Shown: positions 9,601-18,964 of the stretch, piece after piece
Numbering within the stretch: position 1 is the first letter of the stretch
How the letters are laid out: the number at the start of each line of letters is the position of its first letter
Assembly (NCBI GenBank): GCA_943846755.1
Contig: OX044365.1
Coordinates: 2,232,001-2,296,000, forward strand
From: UBA8752 sp002336475
Lineage (GTDB): Bacteria > Bacteroidota > Bacteroidia > Flavobacteriales_D > Sanyastnellaceae
Length of the DNA: 64,000 nucleotides
Direction of reading: 5' to 3'
Notes under the pieces: model-generated
Told to the model about the DNA's origin: nothing
What the model saw: the letters and a program-made list of their open reading frames with translations, nothing else
Database searches by the model: none
Position numbers and translations under genes: made by a program

Positions 9601-11135
9601 CTCCAAACCTGATCAATGGCTGTGACCCTGTGCCCGGTCCAGGCGTCTGGTATACGTTCGAAGGAACCGGTGATTTGCACACGCTCAGCTTGTGTGGATC
9701 CAACATTGACTCCAAGCTGAACCTCTACGTGAGTGACGCGGTATGTGCAGGTGGAATTCCCCAGCTGTTCGAATGTGTCCTGACAGTAGAAGATGGTGTT
9801 TACGCTTCTGAAGAGGCAGACTTCATCAACTGCGGATTCTTTGACCAGAATGATGCTTGGGTGCAGTTCATCTCTGAGCCTGGCCGTCATTATTATGCAT
9901 ATGTCAGCGCAGAAGATGCCGACGGTGACCCCATTACCGATGACAATGGTACCGTGGCCATCAGCTTGACCTGTGCACCTGCGGTGGAAGGCTGTACCAA
10001 CGATGTTGCGTGCAACTTTAACGTGGACGCCAACATCGAAGACGGGTCTTGTGACTTCTTGAGCTGCGCTTGTCCCGACAATGCCACCGACGGAATCGCC
10101 TTGAAACTGGACATGTTTGACAGCTTCGGCGACGGATGGAACGGTGCGAACTATTACCTGACTGACGCGAGCGGGGACACCTTGCTTTCGGGCAACTTGG
10201 ACAGTGCCGCCTACATTTTGGACGTAGACAACTTCCTTGGTGGTGATGAGGGCTTTGACACCTTCTGTTTGGTGGAAGGCTGTTATGCCCTGAACGTTGG
10301 TGGAGGTGACTTCGATGAAGAGATTACTTGGACGTTGTCAAATGTCCAAGGAGAAGTGGTGTCGGGCGCCATTGGTTCCGTGAATTTCTCTCTTGGAGGT
10401 GTGGTCTGTGGGTGCATTGATTCTGGAGCATGCAACTTTGATCCTGCAGCGACCTCAGACAACGGATCTTGTGATTACGAAAGCTGCGCGGGATGTACGG
10501 ACGCGGAGGCTTGCAACTACGATGAGTCTGCGACCATCTCCACAGATGATTGCTGCTATGACAGTTGTGTGCGCATTCAGATGACGGATGACTTTGGGGA
10601 TGGATGGAACGGCGCACAATACAGTCTGTACAGTGTGGATGGGCTGCTCCTTGCTCAAGGTGGACTCCCTAGCGTAGGATTTACAGTAACTCCAGAGGGT
10701 ACAAGTGGAACTGACAACTTTTGCTTGGCAGACGGTTGTTACTACCTCGAGGTGTCTGCTGGCGTGATTCCAGTGGAAGTCGGTTGGACCCTGTTGGGCA
10801 CTGCGAGTGGCATCACCTCTGGTGGTGCACCTGCTGGCCCTGTGTACTTTGAAGTGGGTGAGTCAGACTGTGTCGCTGGTTGCACGGTTTCCGTGGCTTG
10901 CAACTACAATCCTGAAGCGAACATCACGATTTTGGAAGAGTGCATTTTTGACGGTTGTGGAGGCTGTAAGTATGACATTGCTGAGAATTACAATCCGAAC
11001 GCCATTCAAGATGATGGGACATGCGAGTTCATTTTGCAGAGTCCTTGTCCTACTGACTTGAACCAAGATGGTGCCACTACAACCGCTGACTTGCTCGAGT
11101 TCTTGATCAGTTTTGGAGACGCCTGCACGGAGTAA
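6684..11135 (+). CDS. Giant secreted cysteine-repeat protein with dockerin-like C-terminus
   Basis: A 1483-aa secreted protein with a signal peptide ending near LGVRAQS. The body contains 13 copies of a roughly 21-residue repeat of the form GCTDPxACNYxPxA…DDGSC, a Cys-bracketed acidic motif. Between the repeats are five FGDGWNG-type modules (for example near 8216, 10113 and 10579) and larger beta-sandwich-like blocks containing GVWY(E/T)F. The last 30 residues read CPTDLNQDGATTTADLL…FG, an EF-hand/dockerin-type calcium loop. There is no classical type IX sorting domain. The next gene is a paralogue with the same signal, repeats and ending. A role in the matrix or as a surface adhesin, probably calcium-stabilised, is inference; no enzymatic domain is seen. 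Confidence 0.85.
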   Translation: MKLRISRAAYMQAAFLLATFVLSLGVRAQSITLSSDFYATQYGVAVTSLTQGQIVNLSEGQIWATNGFNQTFTIDLSEYGADTYTVILLDDGGDGGLSYEVNVENLPFVCGGSCEGELTAGPAAAFSFSLTQLDGIPGCMDDAACNYDPEAGFNDGSCCFDSCVTVRLYDAFSNGWVDNQGNVGGAAVGNLAGQELGSIQFTEGGVAELDLCLVDDCYVLELQFDNLAVEASWEIYLGEQLILEGGPGIAGGTIQEFFYVGDPECLNVGCTTPEACNYDPTANFNDGSCEYLSCQGCTDPTACNYDQNATISNGDCDYGCYGCTEADAVNFDGAAIYDDGTCCYEEYFFFLEVGGGSWDGEISWNIRNMETNTVVDFGGAGSHAVCLPEGCYNFEMFDSFQDGWNNGIYTFTTFDGQVVYTGSLDEAEFGDQLISGADRITLGDVNCPVGCTDPTACNFSSNAVFDSGFCNFSCYGCTDFNATNFTPSASIDDGTCVYCGAGELILEVTMTDAFGDGWNGGVYYISDLDGDIAATGTLDNADQGDGLTSGVDLVCLQPGCYVFDITPGDNSDDIGWYLEDVVDNFYGTGIDEVSSFGIDLGETGSCTFLGCTDPFCLNYNPSATDDDGSCECPPGNNYAYSAQAVQCGAQIAGTLTYAVDGEGLNGTTCSGQEISAAGVWYVFNAQSDQQMVLSTCGTDAFNPAGNPLFDSQVFVFTAVDGELDNLECLGGNDDGCSEGFMSEVAFNVEQGQDYYIYVTRFSEYTSGDEFLLSVECVDCSSGAPINDDCSSALELQNGVPHVGSVCCSSPDNVDVSFLAGFQTSYGVWYEFNSLDYETFFFDLLNLNAANIGLAIFDVGTCGDLEAQVGCLVSEQCAGEISDFTVLQPNTDYLFYVFTTDPEDCGQYQFLTNGVYLGCMDNAAPNYDPTATMDDGTCDYSGVVPSNNTCGTAQSLDCNTSLEGSTGGATNLGAPNLINGCDPVPGPGVWYTFEGTGDLHTLSLCGSNIDSKLNLYVSDAVCAGGIPQLFECVLTVEDGVYASEEADFINCGFFDQNDAWVQFISEPGRHYYAYVSAEDADGDPITDDNGTVAISLTCAPAVEGCTNDVACNFNVDANIEDGSCDFLSCACPDNATDGIALKLDMFDSFGDGWNGANYYLTDASGDTLLSGNLDSAAYILDVDNFLGGDEGFDTFCLVEGCYALNVGGGDFDEEITWTLSNVQGEVVSGAIGSVNFSLGGVVCGCIDSGACNFDPAATSDNGSCDYESCAGCTDAEACNYDESATISTDDCCYDSCVRIQMTDDFGDGWNGAQYSLYSVDGLLLAQGGLPSVGFTVTPEGTSGTDNFCLADGCYYLEVSAGVIPVEVGWTLLGTASGITSGGAPAGPVYFEVGESDCVAGCTVSVACNYNPEANITILEECIFDGCGGCKYDIAENYNPNAIQDDGTCEFILQSPCPTDLNQDGATTTADLLEFLISFGDACTE

Positions 11136-11190
11136 AACACCATTATATCAGACGGTTACAAAATTGTTTTTGGGCCGTTTCGCAACTTAT

Positions 11191-11230
11191 AAATGGCCTC
11201 AGACATCTTAGTCTGGGGCCATTTTGATTT
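11191..11230 (+). terminator. Intrinsic terminator after the first giant gene
   Basis: A 14-base stem (11191-11204 with 11211-11224, one G-T wobble) closes over the 6-base loop ATCTTA and ends in a T-rich run. It is 55 bases after the stop at 11135 and separates the two giant genes into distinct transcripts. Confidence 0.8.
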
Positions 11231-11368
11231 TGAACGACTGATAATCAGCGACCTGATTCGAGGGGGTGAAGGGGACATGCCGCTGAAGTCCGATTTCCAC
11301 GGTCATTCTATTCTTGATTCGGTTGTGTTTCCGCTATATTGCTCCGGCAATTGGAAAAAACCTTAATC

Positions 11369-14300
11369 ATGAACCTGAGAAATCTCATTCTTCGAGGTAC
11401 CCTTAGCACGTTTGCTTTGGCCCTCTTTGCGTCCTTACAGGCGCAATCCATCATCTTTACTGCGGACAATTATCCGGATGAGGTGACATCGTGCATAGTC
11501 ACCTTTAACGGTGATACCATTCTTAACGTTGACGGTTTAGCGTTGTTCCCAGGTGGAGCAGGCGACGTCAACACCTATTCAGTCGGAGCCTATGGCGCAG
11601 GCGATTACACGGTCTACATCAACGACACTTTCGGCGACGGAGGTACTGATATGAGCGTCGACTCAGCTCCTTTTAACTGCACAGGTGACTGCAGCGGCTC
11701 AGTAGGAGGCTCGGGTTCGACTTTCGTATTTACCCTAACATCTGATGTCCCCGGTTGTGATGACAGTGCAGCGTTGAACTACGATGAAACTGCTACCCTG
11801 AACGATGGGTCATGTCTCTACGACGTTTGCCCTGACACAGATCAAACCATGGTATTTGTCAATATGACAGACTCATGGGGAGATGGTTGGAACGGAAACA
11901 CTTATGAGGTGTATGCCGACGACGCTTTGATCGCTTCAGGCTCATTGGATGCGTCTGTGACTGGTACCGGTGGTAGCGGTGCTGGTCCAAATGCTGGTCA
12001 AGACACCATTTGTATCCCAGTGGGTGCTTGTTTCGAGGTAGTGAGTGGAGGGGGAAGCTTCCTCGGCGAGATTGGCTGGACCATGGTGAACGTTTACACC
12101 GGTGACATCATCGCGAGCGACACTGGTGGTGGTACAGTCAGTTTCTACTATGGCCTGACGGCTGAGGTCTGTGGTTGTACAGACGTAGAGGCTTTGAACT
12201 ACGATGGCAATGCTACTGTCGATGATGGCAGCTGTGTTTTCCCGAGTTGTGACAACCCCGACGACGTGCTGGCACAATTCATGATGTACGACACCTTTGG
12301 TGACGGCTGGGACGGAGCGTCATATACGCTTTCAAACCAAGCTGGTGAGATCTTGAACTCTGGTTCTTTGGACGACGCTTTGTTCACCGTAGACCCAGGT
12401 GCCCAAGGGTATGACTTCTTCTGCCTTTCTACTACCGAGTGCTACGTGCTCGAGATTTCCGGTGGTATCTATCCTGGAGAAAAAGAGTGGCAGATCATTG
12501 ATTACAATACAGGATCAATTCTCTATGATTTCACTGCCAACGACGGTTTTGGAATATTTGGAGTTGCAACAGGTGGAGTTGTTTGTGGATGTACGGACAG
12601 CAGTGCTTTCAACTATGATGCTTCTGCAACTGCTGACGATGGATCTTGCTTTTCGCCAAGCTGCGCAGGTAATCCTGACAGCACGAGCTACATCTTGCAC
12701 CTCAACCACGACATTTATTTGTTCTGGGGTAACAATGCGGCTTACATCATCGATCCTGCCACTCAAGACACTTTGCTGTCTGCTGGTTACAACAACGACC
12801 TGTATAGCCCTGACTTTGAAGGGTCAGTGGTAGATGGATATTGGGAGTTCTGTATTCCAAACGACGCATGTCTCCAGTTCTCTGGAGGTGGAGGCTCCCC
12901 AGCGGGACAACCCCTTTGGTATATCATGGACTTTGCTGGAAACATCCTGCATGACGGTTCATTGGGTGTTTACGACATCGGATTCGGTGCCGACGAAGCA
13001 ACTTGCTTGAGCGGTTGTACCCTGCCAGCGGCGATCAACTACAACCCAGACGCGACCATTGACGACAACTCATGTGTTGTTTGTGACAACGGTCAACTCG
13101 GATTCTACCTGACACTTCAAGACGACTTTGGAACAGGTTGGAGCACGGGCAATGATTACTACTTGGTGAGCGAGGAGACAGGTGATACCGTCTATACAGG
13201 AACTATGGATCCTGGTCCTACTACCGAGGAAGTGGTAAACTGCTTGGACATCGGCTGCTACACCTTTAGTACTGGTGCCATCTTCACTACAGAGGGTTGG
13301 GCCATTTCCGACAACTTGGGCAACGAGTACGCAGCTTTGACTTACGGAGCGGCTGATGGTTACCCCGTTGCATTTGGTGGAACAGACGTTACCGACTGTG
13401 CATTCCCAGGATGTACTGACCCACTTGCCAACAACTACAACATCTCCGCTTCTGTGGACGATAACACTTGTGAGTTCCCACCTGCAAATGACAATGCGTC
13501 TGACGCTCAGGCCATCGCTTGTGAGCTTATCCTCACAGGTTCTCTTGCCAACTCCAATGGAGACGAATACAGCGGAACTACCGTTCTTGGAAATGCTATA
13601 TCTGCGAGTGGTGCCATCTGGTACGAGTTTAACGCCGACAACGACTATCAAGTCACATTCAATACCTGTGCATCTGCTGATGTTGACAACGGTGTGACTG
13701 ACACAGACGTGATTGTGTTCTCAGTAGGAACCGATGGCACATTGACGCCAATTGCAACCAACGATGACTCCGGTATTGCAGGTTGTGGTTCAGGAACGAC
13801 TGGATCCTTCAACTCCATTGTGAGCATCAACGCTTTGCAGGGTAACAGCTACTTGGTACGTGTTGGACACTACAGTGGTGCATCTACTCAAACGGGTATC
13901 GTGATCGAGGCGAACTGTGCACTCTGTCCCGATGGATTCCCTAACAATGACGACCTGTGCACCTTGGCTCTTCCTTTGGTTGACGGTGGTTCATATGACG
14001 GTAGCCTGTGCTGCTCTGGTCCAGACGAGGACTTCGGCATGCCTAGCTTGAGCACGTTTGCTACGGCTTATGGTGTTTGGTATGAGGTTGCTGTTGAGGC
14101 TCCTTACAACCTTTACAACATCACTGTTGATGCGACTGGAACTGGTGCTGTTGGTTATGCCACCTACAACGGTGATGACTGTACAGATTTGGCCGATATG
14201 GTTTCTGGTGTTGTAGAAGGTTCAGTTCAGACTGACATGAACCAGTACTTCGCTACTGAACAGGAAGGTCCAGCGACCATTTCAATCCCATCTCCGAACT

Positions 14301-16633
14301 ATGACAACAGCTACTATCTGTTCATTTGGACAACCCAGCCTGATGATTGCGGCTCATTTAGCGTAAGCCTCTCTGCTGAGATCTCTGGCTGTACTGACCC
14401 AACGGCGTCTAACTACAACCCAGATGCTACGGTGAACGCCAACTGCCTCTATGTGGGAGTAACGCAACCGAACGACAGTTGTGACAATGCTATCGCTGCT
14501 GCTTGTGGTGATGTTGTAACCGGTAACACTGGTGGTGCAACGAGTGTTGGTGGCACCAACGCTTGTGGTGGATCAGGTTCTGGAATCTGGTATACCCTCG
14601 ACAACGGCGGAATGGAGCAGTTGATCACGGTGAGCACTTGTGGCTCTGAAGTCAATACTGTATTTGAGCTCTTCCAAGAGATTGATGCTCCTGATGCTGT
14701 GCTTGAGGTCAACAGCCTGAACACTGACAACTACGAGAACATCAGTGCAGTGATTGTCTTCAATGGTGACACCATTGCATCTGTTCCTGCTGGTGAATTG
14801 TTCCCAACTGTGTTCAACGACTACTACCTCGAACTCGGTGGTGGTGACTACACCGTTTACTTCACCAATGAAGGTGACGAGCTGGATGGAATTACGGCGA
14901 ACGTGATCGAAACTTCCGGTGCAGCTTCTGCTTTGTGCAGTGGTCAGTGCTCTACTGATCCTACTGTCTGCTTGGACTTGCAGATTGTCGCTGACAACTA
15001 TCCAGGTGAGAACACCTATGCTTTGGTAAACTCTGCTGGAGCGACAGTGTTGTCCGGTGGCATCTCTGCTGGTGTAAACCAGTTCAGCATTTGTGTTGCT
15101 CCTGGCGACTACACCTTCACCATGTTTGACTCCTTTGGAGATGGCATGTGCTGCACATACGGCAATGGTTCTTACACCTTGTCTGGACCTGATGGCGATC
15201 TCGCTACTGGTGGTCAGTTTGGTTCTGCTGAGAGCACCTCCTTCACCTTGGAGGCCAGCCCATTCAACCTTCCTGCAGGTGGCACAATCGAGCAGTCCTT
15301 CACCATCTTCGGTGGCAGTGGCACTTGCTCTAGCTTGATCTGCTGGAGTGAAGGTGACAACACTGAGACGATGTCTGAGACTTGTGACAATGGTGAGACA
15401 TTCCAGTTCATCAGCGATGACAATGCCAACACATACGCATTGCTCGTAGCCGCAGGTTCTGGTTCTCTCGGAGGTCCATTTGCAATGAGCATCACGTGTG
15501 AGCCCGTTGTTTATGGATGTATGGATGAGCTTGCTTGTAACTATAACATGGATGCTAACGTTGACGACGTCAATGACCCTTGTGATTACACCAGCTGCTT
15601 GGACTGCGATACAGAGACATGGCAGTACTGCTACGACAACAACGAAAGCTGGTCTTTCAACTTGGTGAATCCAAACGGAGGCACCATCGTTGTAGACCTT
15701 GCTGGAACGTTGATTGAGCAGAACTGGGATGCTCTGATTATCGACGATGCTGCCACTGGAGTAAACCTCTACGACAGCGACGTTGATCCTGATGAGAGCC
15801 TCGTGATCGGTACTGATTCTGTGACGGTTTCATTTACTTCTGACGGTTCTGTGAGCTGTGTTTCTAGCACGACTGGATACAACATCTCATTGTCTATTAC
15901 ATGTGCTCCAGCTCCATCTACGGGTTGTGCTGATACAACAGCTTGTAACTACAATGGACCAGTGGACTTCGCTGACAACTCATTGTGTGACTTTAGCTGC
16001 CTCGGTTGTACCAACTCTGACGCTGTGAACTACAATCCGTTCGCTTCTGTGGACGATGGTTCATGCTGCTTCGGTGCATTCATCGAGTTCAACATGTTTG
16101 ACAGTTTCGGTGACGGATGGAACGGTTCTACTTATAGCTTCTATGACGCTGCTGGCAACCTCGTTGCTGAAGGCGGTTTGTTGAGCAATGAGAACGGCGG
16201 TGACTTCGACACGGATGCGGTTTGTCTTGACGCTGCTGGATGCTACACGCTGATCGTAACTGACGGTTCTTTCCCAAGTGAGGTGAGCTGGACCATTTCA
16301 GGATCTGCGTTTAACAATACAAGTGGTGGACCTGGAACTTTCTCAGTAGGCCTCGGCACTGCTTGTACAGAAGGTTGCACCCTGCCATTTGCTCCGAACT
16401 ATGTGTCGGCTGACAGTGTAGACATCGAGAACAATGAGCTCTGCGACTTCGCCAACTATGTGATGGGTTGTACTTACCCTGATGCAGCCAACTATGATGG
16501 GACTGCTACCAACGACGACGGCTCTTGTACGTTCGATATTGCCAACCCTTGTCCTACGGACTTGAATGGCGACGGACAGACCACAACGTCTGACCTGTTG
16601 ATCTTCTTGGGTGCCTTCGGTACCGACTGCTGA
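11369..16633 (+). CDS. Second giant secreted cysteine-repeat protein, paralogue of the first
   Basis: About 1754 aa from the ATG at 11369; the 10-codon extension from 11339 lies before the signal peptide and is unlikely. The signal peptide ends near FASLQAQS, and the mature protein again begins SIIFTADN-like. It carries 11 copies of the Cys-bracketed GCTDPxAxNYxPxA…DDGSC repeat, several FGDGWNG modules, and blocks resembling those in the upstream protein. The end is CPTDLNGDGQTTTSDLL…FG, nearly identical to its neighbour's. Codons in the second half favour GGT, GCT, TCT and AAC, suggesting high expression. Function is unknown; a secreted, metal-binding structural or adhesive protein is the best guess. 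Confidence 0.85.
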   Translation: MNLRNLILRGTLSTFALALFASLQAQSIIFTADNYPDEVTSCIVTFNGDTILNVDGLALFPGGAGDVNTYSVGAYGAGDYTVYINDTFGDGGTDMSVDSAPFNCTGDCSGSVGGSGSTFVFTLTSDVPGCDDSAALNYDETATLNDGSCLYDVCPDTDQTMVFVNMTDSWGDGWNGNTYEVYADDALIASGSLDASVTGTGGSGAGPNAGQDTICIPVGACFEVVSGGGSFLGEIGWTMVNVYTGDIIASDTGGGTVSFYYGLTAEVCGCTDVEALNYDGNATVDDGSCVFPSCDNPDDVLAQFMMYDTFGDGWDGASYTLSNQAGEILNSGSLDDALFTVDPGAQGYDFFCLSTTECYVLEISGGIYPGEKEWQIIDYNTGSILYDFTANDGFGIFGVATGGVVCGCTDSSAFNYDASATADDGSCFSPSCAGNPDSTSYILHLNHDIYLFWGNNAAYIIDPATQDTLLSAGYNNDLYSPDFEGSVVDGYWEFCIPNDACLQFSGGGGSPAGQPLWYIMDFAGNILHDGSLGVYDIGFGADEATCLSGCTLPAAINYNPDATIDDNSCVVCDNGQLGFYLTLQDDFGTGWSTGNDYYLVSEETGDTVYTGTMDPGPTTEEVVNCLDIGCYTFSTGAIFTTEGWAISDNLGNEYAALTYGAADGYPVAFGGTDVTDCAFPGCTDPLANNYNISASVDDNTCEFPPANDNASDAQAIACELILTGSLANSNGDEYSGTTVLGNAISASGAIWYEFNADNDYQVTFNTCASADVDNGVTDTDVIVFSVGTDGTLTPIATNDDSGIAGCGSGTTGSFNSIVSINALQGNSYLVRVGHYSGASTQTGIVIEANCALCPDGFPNNDDLCTLALPLVDGGSYDGSLCCSGPDEDFGMPSLSTFATAYGVWYEVAVEAPYNLYNITVDATGTGAVGYATYNGDDCTDLADMVSGVVEGSVQTDMNQYFATEQEGPATISIPSPNYDNSYYLFIWTTQPDDCGSFSVSLSAEISGCTDPTASNYNPDATVNANCLYVGVTQPNDSCDNAIAAACGDVVTGNTGGATSVGGTNACGGSGSGIWYTLDNGGMEQLITVSTCGSEVNTVFELFQEIDAPDAVLEVNSLNTDNYENISAVIVFNGDTIASVPAGELFPTVFNDYYLELGGGDYTVYFTNEGDELDGITANVIETSGAASALCSGQCSTDPTVCLDLQIVADNYPGENTYALVNSAGATVLSGGISAGVNQFSICVAPGDYTFTMFDSFGDGMCCTYGNGSYTLSGPDGDLATGGQFGSAESTSFTLEASPFNLPAGGTIEQSFTIFGGSGTCSSLICWSEGDNTETMSETCDNGETFQFISDDNANTYALLVAAGSGSLGGPFAMSITCEPVVYGCMDELACNYNMDANVDDVNDPCDYTSCLDCDTETWQYCYDNNESWSFNLVNPNGGTIVVDLAGTLIEQNWDALIIDDAATGVNLYDSDVDPDESLVIGTDSVTVSFTSDGSVSCVSSTTGYNISLSITCAPAPSTGCADTTACNYNGPVDFADNSLCDFSCLGCTNSDAVNYNPFASVDDGSCCFGAFIEFNMFDSFGDGWNGSTYSFYDAAGNLVAEGGLLSNENGGDFDTDAVCLDAAGCYTLIVTDGSFPSEVSWTISGSAFNNTSGGPGTFSVGLGTACTEGCTLPFAPNYVSADSVDIENNELCDFANYVMGCTYPDAANYDGTATNDDGSCTFDIANPCPTDLNGDGQTTTSDLLIFLGAFGTDC

Positions 16634-16676
16634 TCAAGCGTCACATCGAAGGGTCTAAGCTCTTCGCAAACATTGG

Positions 16677-16709
16677 AAAGGCCCGACGCAAGTCGGGCCT
16701 TTCTCTTTT
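16677..16709 (+). terminator. Strong intrinsic terminator after the second giant gene
   Basis: A perfect 11-base stem (16677-16687 with 16692-16702) closed by the tetraloop GCAA and followed by CTCTTTT. It lies 43 bases after the stop of the giant gene and just before the SDR operon. Confidence 0.93.
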
Positions 16710-16732
16710 CTAGTATGCCCCATCTTCGCATT

Positions 16733-17508
16733 ATGCGTAAAACAGTTTTGATAACCGGTGCTGGCTCAGGAATTGGTCGTGCAACAGCCGTTCGATTGAA
16801 CAGGGACGGGTATGCTCTGATCTTGGTGGGCCGGCGGGAAGATCCATTGGAGGAGACGCGGTCTCTGTTGCTTGGAGATGACCATGTGAGCATGGCTGTG
16901 GATGTGGCGAATAGGCTGGCTTTTCATGATGTTTTGAGGGAGGTCATGAATGACGTTGGTGGTCGTGAGCTCGTTGGCGTGTTTGCCAATGCGGGCATAG
17001 GTGGACCCAATGCATTTTCTGTAAATGCAGAGGAGGACCGCTGGGATGAAATCATGAGGGCCAACGTAACCGGGGCCTATGTCACACTTCAGGTGGCATA
17101 CCCCTATTTGAAGCGCGCAAAGCAGGCGGTCACCCACGCCTTGGTCACCTCGAGTGTTTTGGCGCGATTTGGTGTTCCTGGTCAGTCGGCATATGTCACC
17201 TCAAAGGCAGCCGTGCTGGGTTTGGTAAGGAGCTTGGCCGTGGAATGGGGCGAGGATGGTATACTGATCAATGCGATTTGCCCTGGGTGGGTCGAGACAG
17301 CGATGGCAAAGGATTCGATTCAGCGCATGGCCGATGCTCAAGGCATCAGTTATGAGGCAGTCACGCTGAGCAGTGTGCTGTTCTGCCTACCGGACGCATG
17401 AGTCAACCCGAGGATGTGGCTGGTTTTGTGTCGTGGTTAATGTCTCCCGAACAACGGGGGATTACGGGCCAGGGACTGGATTTGAACAATGGAAGTTGGA
17501 TGTCATGA
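16733..17508 (+). CDS. Short-chain dehydrogenase/reductase, frameshifted near its 3' end
   Basis: NAD(P)-dependent oxidoreductase of the classical SDR family. The start is MRKTVLITGAGSGIG with the TGxxxGIG cofactor loop. FANAGIGG, the catalytic Ser in VTSSV and the YVTSK active-site Tyr/Lys pair follow in order. After about residue 205 the frame runs into a TGA at 17399-17401. The expected C-terminal segment (PTGRMSQPEDVAGF, then ITGQGLDLNNGSW) continues in another frame to TGA 17506-17508. That stop overlaps the ATG of the next gene as ATGA. One base is missing near 17370-17385, or the gene is newly broken. The substrate cannot be told. Confidence 0.8.
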
Positions 17509-18959
17509 ATGATTCAGTAAGTGTGAAAGGAAATTTGATGGTGCGTTTGGTTTTGCTCATGGCAGGAGTTGCCGCGGCGATGGGATTGGAGGCTCAAGAA
17601 ACAGCATCCATTGACCCTTGGTCAACACAGGATTCGGTCATGTTGGCGCGCATCCATCAGCAAGTGTTGGGCGAAGGTGCGTGTTATGAGGATTTGCGGT
17701 TTTTATGCAAGGAAGTGGGGCCGCGTTTAAGTGGGTCACCTGAAGCAGATGAGGCCATATTGTGGGGAGGAAAGACCCTCCAGGCTCTAGGAGTTGGAGA
17801 AGTCAGGATGCAACCGGTCATCGTGCCCCATTGGGAACGTGGCGGAGCAGAACAGGCTTGGATGAGGGTGAATGGTGGAGAGCGGGAGCCTCTGCGCGTG
17901 GCGGCTTTAGGGGGCAGCGTTGGAACAACAGGGGACATCGAAGGTGATGTGGCTGTTTTTCGGGATTTCGCTGAGCTCGATAGCCTCGGAGAGGACGGAC
18001 TTGCGGGCCGGATTGCCTTTTTCAACCGTCCCATGGACCCGCTGATGATCAATGCGGGGAGTGCTTATGGTGGTGCATATGAGCAGCGGTCCAAGGGTGC
18101 GGTAGAATCAGCACGCCATGGGGGTATGGCGGCGCTGGTGAGGTCGTTGACCCATGCGATGGACACTTTCCCCCATACGGGAGGCATGCGTTATAACGAT
18201 GAAGTCAGGCAGGTGCCGGCTGCTGCGGTGAGCACAGTAGATGCGCGTCGCATCGCCCGTTTGGTCAACGCCGGTGAGGAAGTGCGTGTTGGATTGAACA
18301 TGGGTTGCATACTCCATGATGACAAGTCACAGGCGAACGTGATTGCCGAATGGACCGGGTCGGAATTCCCAGACCGTTACATTGTAGTGGGGGGGCATTT
18401 GGACAGCTGGGACATCGGTGAAGGGGCCCACGATGACGGTGCTGGAATCGTACAAAGCATCGAAGTGCTGCGGACGTTGCACGCATTGGGGTACCAACCG
18501 CGACATACGTTGCGTGTGGTGCTCTTTATCAACGAAGAGAACGGCAACAATGGTGGAAAGACCTACGCGCAGCGGGCGCGTGAGAAGGGTGAATGGCACG
18601 TAGCAGCCGTTGAGAGTGACGCAGGTGGCGATGCACCTCGCGGTTACTCCATTGACGCTTCTGACGCGGGTACGGCAGCGGTGAGGTCTTGGCAAGAGGT
18701 CTTGGGCGATTATGGGGTGGGTGATCTGAGGCGGGGTGGAGCAGGTGTGGACATCGGTCCACTCAAAAAGGAGATGCCGGCCGGAAAGCGGCCTTTGATG
18801 GTGGGATTGCGCCCCAATTCACAGCGCTATTTCGACTATCATCACAGCGACCGCGATGTGTTCGAGAACGTCCATGAGCGCGAATTGAAACTGGGGGCAG
18901 CGGCGCTGACCTCCATGGTGTACTTGTTGGACCGATTGAACTACGATTCACTTGATTGA
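17505..18959 (+). CDS. Secreted M28-family metallopeptidase
   Basis: A zinc aminopeptidase/carboxypeptidase-type enzyme of 484 aa. The signal peptide has its hydrophobic core at about residues 13-27 and ends near GLEAQ. Two-zinc ligands and catalytic residues fit family M28: His298 and Asp300 (GGHLD), Asp310/311 (HDDGAG), Glu344/345 (NEENGNNGG), Asp372 (ESDAGG) and His446/447 (YHHSDRD). The region between residues 100 and 290 resembles the PA-type insert. The start at 17505 overlaps the SDR stop as ATGA, and a later ATG at 17538 is possible. It likely acts outside the inner membrane in peptide turnover. Confidence 0.9.
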   Translation: MNDSVSVKGNLMVRLVLLMAGVAAAMGLEAQETASIDPWSTQDSVMLARIHQQVLGEGACYEDLRFLCKEVGPRLSGSPEADEAILWGGKTLQALGVGEVRMQPVIVPHWERGGAEQAWMRVNGGEREPLRVAALGGSVGTTGDIEGDVAVFRDFAELDSLGEDGLAGRIAFFNRPMDPLMINAGSAYGGAYEQRSKGAVESARHGGMAALVRSLTHAMDTFPHTGGMRYNDEVRQVPAAAVSTVDARRIARLVNAGEEVRVGLNMGCILHDDKSQANVIAEWTGSEFPDRYIVVGGHLDSWDIGEGAHDDGAGIVQSIEVLRTLHALGYQPRHTLRVVLFINEENGNNGGKTYAQRAREKGEWHVAAVESDAGGDAPRGYSIDASDAGTAAVRSWQEVLGDYGVGDLRRGGAGVDIGPLKKEMPAGKRPLMVGLRPNSQRYFDYHHSDRDVFENVHERELKLGAAALTSMVYLLDRLNYDSLD

Positions 18960-18964
18960 ACCCC

